Assembly (NCBI GenBank): GCA_029204225.1
Contig: MU835204.1
Location: 1-40,989 of the forward strand
Origin: Diphasiastrum complanatum
Taxonomy: Eukaryota > Streptophyta > Lycopodiopsida > Lycopodiales > Lycopodiaceae
DNA length: 40,989 bases
Reading direction: 5' to 3'
Each line of letters opens with the position of its first letter. Within the stretch, counting starts at the first letter, position 1. Below the pieces are notes generated by a model. It worked only from the letters and a program-made list of their open reading frames with translations. It ran no database searches and was not told the origin of the DNA. Both the position numbers and the translations under genes were made by a program. Shown piece by piece: positions 34,301-40,989 of this stretch.

Positions 34301-34989
34301 GTGGCATAAAATTCAGTGGCATTAGAAGGGTGCAAAGCTCTTCTACTAGAGGAGGGAGAGACTCAAGCTCGAGAGTGTTGGAGATGATGACAAACTGACA
34401 CACACAAAGGGTGCTCTGATAGGCTGTAGCGGAACAGAGGCCTTCACCCCCAATCAAAGAAAAAACAATGATGAATCAGTTGAAAATTGATGAATAAGGA
34501 TCTTGGATTACTTAGAGACTAAGAATTAGAGCAGTTCTGATTCGATTAAGATATCAGAGTAGGTGTCGTAGACAACCATAGAGAATGCGAACGATTTAGG
34601 CGTCTGAGATAGCCGCGCTATTATCTGTTTCTGATATATAAGTTTTGATAATGGTGAGAAAGATTGAGAGGCATTCAAACATTCAACATGAATGCAACTG
34701 ATATGAAAAATAACGCTTCTGTATAAAAGGGTGTTGTATAACAATGATATCAGATCAAAGAAAATGAAATTGAACCTCTATGTGTTTGGTTCTAGTATGA
34801 GTTCGTGGGTTCAGAGATAGAGCAATACAGCTCTGATTGTCGCACTGAAGTGCAGTAGAGCCACTTTGAGAAACTGCAGACTTTGAAGCAACCTTCTAAG
34901 CCATATGATCTTCTTCACTGCTGATGTAGTTGCAACGTGTTTAGATTCCATAGAAGACAATGAAATGCATTTCTACTTTCTACTGTTCC
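34301..34989. other. No recognised gene
   Basis: Between the gypsy LTR and the copia remnant. Contains gtataaaagggtgttgtataaca near 34720-34742, followed by tgatatcagatc, loosely like an LTR end plus Met primer site. Orientation and partner LTR do not fit, so no call is made. Confidence 0.35.
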
Positions 34990-36083
34990 ATGAAATGGGT
35001 CTTTCTACAAGGAAACATATATACCCATATGTGGATTAGGGCACATATCTTTGGGTAGCTTGGCTCCTGGATCCTTTGGTGTGTCTATCGGCTTACAGTC
35101 CTCCATGCCATGTCTGCAAAGTACATTGTTCAGATATGCTTCCTGGCTTATGGTAATGCTTTTGCTTGCACGGTCTCTAGTGATCTTACCAAGTAGGTAA
35201 TAAACTGGCCCTAAATCAGTCATTTCAAATTCTTGTGACAATAGAGACTTTATCTCGTGAAATAACTGAGTTCAGTTGCTGATGATTAAAGAATCATCAA
35301 CGTATAAAAATATTATCACATAGCTTGAGCCCTTGTTCTAAACTCCGTGTTATTCTGCAGACTGTGTAAACACAAGAGAAAATTTGCAGAATTGGATAAA
35401 CAATGGTTTGAGTTTGCAGAGCATGAAGTAAAATCATGCTGCAACAAGAAGTGATTAATTCGTGCATACCAGGTCCTAGGAGCTTGCTTAAGGCCGTAAA
35501 GTGCCTTCTACAATTTGCACACCAAATGCTCTTGGCCTTGAAGGATGTAACCTTTTGTTTGATAAATGTAGATGCTTCTTGTATGTATCCATGAAGGAAT
35601 GTCGTCTAGACATCCATCTGATGAATGTCCAGATCCTCTGTAGCAGCTATGGCCAACAAGGTGCAAATAGATTGATGTTTAACCACTGGACTGAAGGTGT
35701 CAGTGTAATCTATTTCGTAAACTTGTTCATAACCTTTAACCACTAAACGAGGTTTCCATTTGGATATTGATCCATCTGGTTTAAGCTTTAGTTTGAAGAT
35801 CCACTTATGTCAATAGATTTATACCTGCAGGAGGACTAACAAGATTCTAAGTCTTGTTATTCATTAATGAATGGTACTCAACATCCATAGCAGCTTTCCA
35901 TTTGTCTGCATCTAACAGTGACAGAGCTTCTGCAACAGAGGCAGGTTCGTCGTGACTTATAAATGCAAAATCATCAAATATCTTATGCAAGCATCCATAA
36001 GTTTCCAAAGCAAAAGAAATAAAGTCTTCTTCAGGAGTGCGATGTGAATAATCCAGCTCTACCACTGAGCTACTGAAGAACAA
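34990..36083 (-). pseudogene. Ty1/copia reverse transcriptase remnant
   Basis: Minus strand, from right to left: DEPASVAEALSLLDADKWKA then AMDVEYHSLMNNKT (about 35847-35960), the usual start of the copia RT domain. Decayed text with [21 protein letters not shown] follows near 35610-35670, then FLYVDDSLII with the catalytic Asp pair near 35287-35316, then FEMTDLGPVYYLLGKITRD (about 35170-35230) and HGMEDCKPIDTPKDPGAKLP (about 35060-35120). It stops near 34990 without RNase H. Frameshifts and stops are frequent between 35240 and 35850. It is distinct in sequence from the copia remnant at 13226-14345. Confidence 0.85.
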
Positions 36084-36316
36084 TCTGGAAGGTTAGATTC
36101 TATATACATTCAAATACTCTTGTTTTTCGAACCGGCCTATGACTAGTGCATGCATGAACCGTTGAGAAACTCAAAGCTTTCTTTCTTCAAAACTTTGGGA
36201 ACTTACCTTACCTTACCTTCTATTATACGGGAAAAAAGTGAAATACTTGAGGTAGAGTAGTAGCTTCCACTAATCTCTTGTTAAATGATAATAAGCGAAT
36301 AAAAATCCTTAAAACC
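36084..36316. other. Flank of LINE copy B; no gene recognised
   Basis: Short AT-rich stretch between the copia remnant and the LINE insertion, with ccttaccttaccttc near 36206. It belongs to the pre-insertion DNA that continues after 39473. Confidence 0.4.
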
Positions 36317-36329
36317 AAAATGCGTTCGT
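36317..36329 (+). repeat. Target-site duplication, left copy, of LINE copy B
   Basis: aaaatgcgttcgt occurs here and again at 39461-39473, directly after the poly-A tail. The leading A residues are ambiguous with the tail, so 9 bases are certain and up to 13 are possible. This fixes both ends of the insertion. Confidence 0.88.
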
Positions 36330-36369
36330 AAGGATATATGTCAAAATCAAACTCAAGTTTTTGGGTGAG

Positions 36370-37867
36370 ATGGCGGAGCAAGATTTTCCTTCGGATGTGG
36401 AGATGGATGTGGAGGTAGCTATGGCCAGCGAAGCTACGCTTCAGGAGGAGAGGGTTATTCCTCACACGAGTGGCACCACCCCACGGCACGCTTCAGAGAG
36501 TCCTTGCGAGATTCTTTCTCCTACTTTTTCTGCCCCTTCTTCATCCATCTTTGGGCAGTGTTCAGATCCTGAGTTGGCTACGACTAGTCAGCAGCTCCTT
36601 GCTCTCATCGCGACTTCCTGCTCCAGCCTACTGCTAGCGACGGCCTGGCGGTGCAGTCCCCTTCTCTGGCTTTGCCTACTTTGTCTGCTTCCACACTACT
36701 GCATCCCTCTGTAGAGATGGTGGGTCCCTTCACCAAGCGCACGACCAGCTGCTTGCCCTCTCCTGCTTCTTGTAGTCATGTTCTCAGCCAACATGGCGAA
36801 TTTGATCTCTCTGCCTCCCCTTATATCTCCAGAATCACAGCCTCCTCCTTCAACAGCCCGGTCGTTGCAGATAGTGTCTTTTGTCCCACAACATGCAGGA
36901 CGCTCTTCTCTTTGCAAGAGCAGATGCCAATGGCAACAAGCATGGCAACAGGCACGCACTCCTACCTCCAGGCCTGCCGGGCAGGAACAACAGCCGCCTC
37001 ATCACCCCTGTTGTGTGCGCTTCTGGAGAAGGCACAATCCCACCCCCCTGCCGCACCGACCCTGCTCACACTTATCCAAATGGCTACGCAGATGGCGGAT
37101 TTGCTCGCCGATATGTCGATCCCACTTCGTACGTTGATTTGCAGGTGCGTTCCTTTCAGCTTCATCCTAATCTTTTTCAGGATTACATTGCTCAGCTTGC
37201 TGATATTACTGTGGTTGCATATTTCATGGGAAAACCACCATATGTGGATGGTGCTAAGAGGTTTGGAGAGGTTCAGTGGAGCCCGCTCAATGTTAAGGTG
37301 TTAGGCTCTTAGGCCTTGGACAAGGGGTTTTTCCTCTTTACTTTGGGTAGTGTAGTTGAGGTTAACTTTGTGCTTGCCAATGGGCCTTATCTCTTCGGAG
37401 GGAACCCGACATGTGTAACCCGCTATATTGACTCCTTCTCTATTGATGACACCTCGCAGTTGGAAGTCCCTGTTTGGGTGGAACTCCCTTTTTTTCCTCC
37501 TAAGTTTTTGCCCGCCTTGGACTTGGTGTCTGATAGTATAGGGAAGGTACTCCTCTTGCAGCCATGGAAAGCCCACAATCTTCTCCTCATGTTCGCGCTT
37601 GTCTCCTTTGAAAGCTGTCCCAACCTCTGGTAGAGCATGTTCACTTCCTTTGTGCTAACCGATCCTACGTGCAGCCAGTCATCTTCAAAGGGCTTCCGGA
37701 TTCTTGTTACAGGTGTCAACATCTTGGTCACACCGTGGTTAACTACCCCCTTTCTGCTCGGCGCTTGCCTCCGCACCGTATGCCTGCTACTTCCTTGCCA
37801 GAGGCTGCGGCTTCTAATACGTCTGTGTCGACCTTCAAAGTTGCTTCAGCCTGGTCTGCTGTTCCTT
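36370..37867 (+). pseudogene. LINE copy B ORF1 (gag-like), broken
   Basis: Starts MAEQDFPSDVEMDVEVAMAS at 36370. Frameshifts and stops then split it; the stop at 37309-37311 lies within the DUF4283-like region (YFMGKPPYVDGAKRF, then FFLFTLGSVVE and VLANGPYLFGG). The CCHC knuckle at about 37705-37746 reads CYRCQHLGHTVVNY, so the last zinc-binding Cys is Tyr, whereas copy A keeps Cys. ORF1 normally binds element RNA; this copy could not. Confidence 0.8.
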
Positions 37868-38906
37868 CCATGCCCTTCCGGTTGTCTCCTTTCATTCCTC
37901 TTATATTATGAATTCCTCTCTTCTATACTCTCCAGCTATTCGTGCCGCCCTACAGTCCACCCTTGCTTCCTCCCCCTCTTTAGATGACATGCATACTAAC
38001 GACTCAACCCTTCTTAGGCACGCTGGCAAGCCTTTCTCTCACTCTCATTCTAGGCTTCGTGCCCTGGCGGTGACCCTCCTGCAAGGTATCACTGCGGCCC
38101 AAACCGCGGCCAAGGACTCCACGCTATACTCTGATCCCCAGCTGCATTGTCAAGTCATTCTTCGTTGCCATGATTAACATCTAGCGACGGGTCTTATGCT
38201 TCACTCTAAACTCAACTGGCTTCGACATGGTGATTTGCCCACTTCCTTCTTCTTCCGTGCCTTACGCCGCAAACACTCCTCCTCTTTTATTCACTCCCTT
38301 TCTGTTTCAGGTTCTATCATTTCTGATTCCTCTATTATGGTTCAAATATTTCTCTCTCTTTTTCAGTCATTTCAGCCCGCATCGCCCCCGGACCCTCTCC
38401 GTCTTCACTCTTTTTGCCGCACTGAGCGTCTGCTCTCTTCTGATCAGATTTCCATGCTGGATGAGCCCTTTTCCTTGTCCGAGTTGCAGGCTACCCTTCT
38501 CTCCTTGCCCCTTGGCAAGACTCCAAGCCCGAATGGAGGTCATTCCTGAATTTTTCCTTCAGTTCTGGGACATGTTGGGCCCGGGTCTCCTCCACATTGC
38601 CAACTTAGCTTGCTCTGTCTCCATCCTGCCCACGTCCATCTTTGAAGGTCTTGTCAAACTTATCTCCAAGGTCTCTTTGCCTCTTCTGATTTCGGATTTT
38701 CTTCCCCTCACTATGTTGAACACCTCCTATAAAATCTTGGCTAACGCCATGGCCTGCCGTCTGTCTCCCCTCCTTCACTCTCTTCTCTCCTCTGAGCATT
38801 TGGTTTTGTTAAGGGCCGTAACATTATGGATTCCATCCTCAATGTATGGACGACCGCAGATTCTCTTGCTGCCTCCACCGTCCCCTCTCTTATCCTCCAC
38901 CTCGAC
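37868..38906 (+). pseudogene. LINE copy B ORF2 remnant lacking the endonuclease
   Basis: Joins ORF1 text directly to the equivalent of copy A position about 2664 (shared word ttccatgcccttccg), so the endonuclease is deleted. Then come LNWLRHGDLPTSFFFRALRR from about 38211, LPLGKTPSPNGG near 38505 with a frameshift against copy A, and DFLPLTMLNTSYKILANAMA near 38694. It ends at about 38906, immediately before the RT motif A aspartate region. Confidence 0.82.
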
Positions 38907-39217
38907 GGCTGTTCGCGACTAATATTAAGTCTTGTCTTTCGCGACTGATTATCAATCAAGCTCAGTTTAGCTCTTCGCGAATCATTCGCGACAAATAATT
39001 TGTCTAGCTGTTCGCGACAAATTCTCCTTCTGATGTTTTGTTGCTTAAAGTTTGGCTACGTAATCAGATCGACTGTGGATTCTATCACTAACGTTCTGTT
39101 CGTTTCTAATAGGCGTAGTCATGCTTAGGGAAAAGTAATATAGGTCATTCCGCTGCGCACGAACACTTTCCGTTCGAGTTCGTTTCTCGTTCAAGTTTCG
39201 AGTTCGCTTCTTTTGGA
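38907..39217. other. Foreign segment inside LINE copy B with repeated TTCGCGA words
   Basis: This sequence has no counterpart in LINE copy A and replaces about 930 bp of it. TTCGCGA occurs at 38912, 38938, 38974, 38985 and 39011, mostly as ttcgcgac followed by AT-rich sequence, giving a short irregular array. Later text is rich in gttcg(a/t) words (ccgttcgagttcgtttctcg near 39169). No coding potential or terminal repeats were seen. The right junction has a shared cag with the LINE. Confidence 0.75.
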
Positions 39218-39460
39218 CAGGTTTTTGAGGGGGACCCCCCCCCCCTCTTTGTCTGCGACAGCTTGTATTCGGCTGGCTATGTTCTTTTTCAGTACTACTG
39301 ATAGTTGATTTCGGTTTGCTACCCTGCGTGGTATGCTAGTTTGGTTGCCCTTTGGGCTTGGAACATTACTGTTGGACTCTGTCTGTTTTCGGCCATGGAT
39401 GCCATGTTCTGTACTTATATATTTGTGAATATATGTTAGTGCAATTAAGCCTAAAAAAAA

Positions 39461-39473
39461 AAAATGCGTTCGT
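39461..39473 (+). repeat. Target-site duplication, right copy, of LINE copy B
   Basis: aaaatgcgttcgt follows the A tail and matches 36317-36329. Confidence 0.88.
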
Positions 39474-39689
39474 GAAATCAGTTTTTAAATTTTTTCAATG
39501 GAAATGGTGATGCCTCACAAAACGTAATCTGTGGGGCCAATTTTTTTTTTTTTTACAATCACCTTCCGACACCGAAAGGTGCACGTAAAAAAATTTACGT
39601 TTTTTATATGCACCTTCCGCCTTCCGTGCATGTAAAAAAAAATTCACGTCAAAAAAAAAAATATAAAAACGAAATTCATGGAAGGGAAT
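39474..39689 (+). promoter_or_regulatory. Likely proximal promoter of the UBA/PUB gene
   Basis: Only about 400 bp separate the LINE from the start codon at 39869, so the core promoter should lie here. A TATA-like aatataaaaa is present at about 39659-39668. The block also has long T and A runs and small inverted repeats: acgtaaa/tttacgt at 39583-39600, and ccttccg words near 39562 and 39614-39628. Assignment rests on position and the TATA-like word. Confidence 0.45.
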
Positions 39690-39763
39690 GGCCTCCTGCT
39701 CGGCCCTTCCGCCGCAAAACACCGAGCTCGGTCTTCTGCGGCGGAAGGGCCTCGGAGCAGGCC
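39690..39763. repeat. Large hairpin just downstream of the TATA-like box
   Basis: Arms 39690-39726 and 39727-39763 are inverted copies, 31 of 37 positions pairing. There is an uninterrupted 15-bp GC-rich core (ggcccttccgccgca) and the centre is gagctc. If transcription starts about 25-30 bases after the TATA-like box, the hairpin lies at the very 5' end of the mRNA. Confidence 0.7.
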
Positions 39764-39809
39764 CCCTAAGGTGCTGGAGTTTTTGGTGGAGAGGAAGAAA
39801 CGAGGGGGC

Positions 39810-39860
39810 GAGAGAGAGAGAGGGAGAGAGGGAGGGAGGGAGAGAGAGAGAGAGTGAGAG
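39810..39860 (+). repeat. (GA)n microsatellite in the putative 5' UTR
   Basis: A purine tract of GA and GGGA repeats ends nine bases before the ATG at 39869. GA/CT tracts are common in plant 5' leaders and can bind GAGA-binding (BPC) factors; the function here is inferred only. Confidence 0.7.
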
Positions 39861-39868
39861 TGTTGGCG

Positions 39869-40989
39869 ATGGCGGGGGTTTCGCTGGAGTGCAGAGACTG
39901 CGGGGCGCAGCTGCGAAGTGTGGAGGAGGCGCAAGAGCACGCTGAGTTGAAAGGCCACACCAACTTTGCGGAATCCACCACTCGCGTGCTCAATCTCATC
40001 TGCACCACCTGCGGCAAGCCATGCCGATCCCACATAGAAACAGATCTGCACACCAAAAGAACGGGTCATGCCCAATTTGCTGACAAAACCTCAGAGGCTG
40101 CCAAGCCGGTTGTGCTGGAAAGCAGGCCAGCAGCGGGTGAGGATGAGGCCATGGCAGATGCGGAAGGGCAAAAGGCAAAGGAGGAGCTTGTGGTGCCGGA
40201 GGTGAATAAGGATCTGCTTGCAGAACTAGAAGGGATGGGGTTTCCTGTTGCTAGGGCCACCAGGGCTTTGTATTGTAGCAAAGGTGGGAGTGTTGAGGAG
40301 GCTGTGAATTGGATCGTGGAGCATGAGGATGATCCGGATATTGATGAGTTGCCTAAAGTGGCTGCTAGGAAGGCAGAGCCTCCTAAGCCTACTCTAACTC
40401 CAGAGGAAGCAAAGGCAAAGGCACAGGCATTGGTTGAGAAGGCGCGGCGGAAAAAAGAGGAAGAGGAAAAGAGGGCAGAACGGGAACGAGAGAAGGAGCG
40501 GATTCGGATTGGGAAGGAGTTGCTGGAGGCGAAGAGGATCGAGGAAGACAATGATCGGAAGCGGATAATAGCTTTGAGGAAGGCCGAAAAAGAGGAGGAG
40601 AAGCGAGCGAGGGAAAAGATCCGGCAGAAACTGGGGGAAGACAAAGCTGAGCGAAGACGGAAGCTTGGCTTGCCCCCAGAAGAACCCAAAGCAGCAGCTG
40701 ACGCAGTGCCACTGGTTGTCGAGCCGTTTGAGAAAGAAGCCAAGAAGAGCACACTGCCGGTGAGGCCTGCAACCAAGGCGGAGCAAATGCGAGATTGCTT
40801 GAGGTCGATCAAACAGACTTACAAGGAAGATGATGCTAAAGTCAAGAGGACTTTCCAAACCCTTCTTACCTACATAGGCAACATAGCACGTTTACCAAGC
40901 GAAGAAAAGTTCCGAAAGATTCGTCTTACCAATGCTTCTTTTCAAGAAAGAGTGGGAAATATCGAAGGCGGAATAAGATTCTTAGAGCT
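39869..40989 (+). CDS. Tandem C2H2 finger, UBA, coiled-coil and PUB-domain protein (3' end outside the window)
   Basis: Open for 373 codons plus two bases without intron or stop; the window ends inside the C-terminal domain. Finger 1: C8, C11, H24, H30. Finger 2: C45, C48, H61, H67. Both have C-x2-C-x12-H-x5-H spacing. UBA domain at about 112-152 ([20 protein letters not shown], then AVNWIVEHE), with the MGF loop that contacts ubiquitin. A charged coiled coil runs at about 178-265 ([14 protein letters not shown]). The start of a PUB domain is at about 305-373 ([20 protein letters not shown]). The order and much of the sequence match, from memory, the Arabidopsis UBA/PUB protein At1g04850 of about 410 residues, so some 40 residues are missing here. 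UBA domains bind ubiquitin and PUB domains bind the CDC48/p97 tail, so it is likely a CDC48 adaptor. The ATG at 39869 gives [12 protein letters not shown], the family start. Probably intact. Confidence 0.93.
   Translation, partial: MAGVSLECRDCGAQLRSVEEAQEHAELKGHTNFAESTTRVLNLICTTCGKPCRSHIETDLHTKRTGHAQFADKTSEAAKPVVLESRPAAGEDEAMADAEGQKAKEELVVPEVNKDLLAELEGMGFPVARATRALYCSKGGSVEEAVNWIVEHEDDPDIDELPKVAARKAEPPKPTLTPEEAKAKAQALVEKARRKKEEEEKRAEREREKERIRIGKELLEAKRIEEDNDRKRIIALRKAEKEEEKRAREKIRQKLGEDKAERRRKLGLPPEEPKAAADAVPLVVEPFEKEAKKSTLPVRPATKAEQMRDCLRSIKQTYKEDDAKVKRTFQTLLTYIGNIARLPSEEKFRKIRLTNASFQERVGNIEGGIRFLE

Larger units (their letters stand above)
36330..39460 (+). mobile_element. L1-type LINE copy B: deleted and rearranged, with target-site duplication
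   Basis: Same family as LINE copy A. It has a near-complete ORF1 start (ATG at 36370), the DUF4283-like region and CCHC knuckle, then a jump near 37868 past the whole endonuclease to the region before the RT. RT text continues to about 38906. About 310 bp of unrelated DNA replaces motif A through the zinc-binding domain, and the LINE 3' end returns at 39218 and runs to a poly-A tail at 39453-39460. It cannot encode an active ORF2. The intact target duplication shows that it inserted as one unit, or was altered inside its borders after insertion. Confidence 0.9.

Noticed and set aside
33492-34309. Several open frames on both strands across the CA/TA repeats
   Set aside because: They encode Thr-His or Cys-Val repeats and are artefacts of the microsatellite.
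34720-34760. LTR end plus Met primer site for the copia remnant at 34990-36083
   Set aside because: The primer-like word is on the plus strand while the copia remnant is on the minus strand, and no second LTR was found.
40066-40858. Minus-strand Ser/Leu-rich open frames up to 248 codons
   Set aside because: They are antisense shadows of the conserved UBA/PUB coding sequence.

Overview
This is nuclear DNA of a land plant: spliced genes with GT-AG introns of up to about 7 kb, plant-type LINEs, Ty1/copia and Ty3/gypsy remnants, microsatellites, and two proteins whose closest remembered relatives are plant proteins. The long, transposon-filled introns suggest a large-genome lineage such as a gymnosperm. 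The sequence alone does not fix the species, and nothing bacterial, organellar or CRISPR-like is visible. Layout: 1-4863 is a decayed L1-type LINE (copy A) ending in a poly-A tail. 6703-20858 is the main host gene, a five-exon RING E3 ubiquitin ligase of the AIRP2 family whose exons sum to exactly 750 nt. Its large introns hold a 3' LTR (10138-10488), a GGTACC palindrome cluster, a copia pol remnant, a chromovirus chromodomain remnant, a perfect 16-bp hairpin and smaller repeats. 20859-25150 is largely featureless. 25172-26279 carries a decayed coding sequence I do not recognise. 27768-30050 is a second, non-L1 non-LTR reverse transcriptase pseudogene with a damaged N-terminal zinc finger. About 30790-34300 is an internally deleted minus-strand Ty3/gypsy element: LTR with TATA box and microsatellites, tRNA-Asp-type primer binding site, a leader with repeats of about 160 bp, then an RT end joined to integrase. 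34990-36083 is another minus-strand copia RT remnant. 36330-39460 is LINE copy B, flanked by a clear target-site duplication. It lacks the endonuclease, and its RT core is replaced by about 310 bp of foreign DNA. It ends about 400 bp before the second host gene, which starts at 39869 and runs off the window: a tandem C2H2 finger, UBA, coiled-coil and PUB-domain protein related to an Arabidopsis UBA/PUB protein. The two host genes both belong to the ubiquitin system (an E3 ligase and a probable ubiquitin/CDC48 adaptor), but about 19 kb of repeats separates them and nothing shows joint regulation. The most useful results are the RING gene model, the right-edge UBA/PUB gene, the rearranged LINE copy B with its unexplained TTCGCGA-rich insert, and the unrecognised coding remnant at 25-26 kb.
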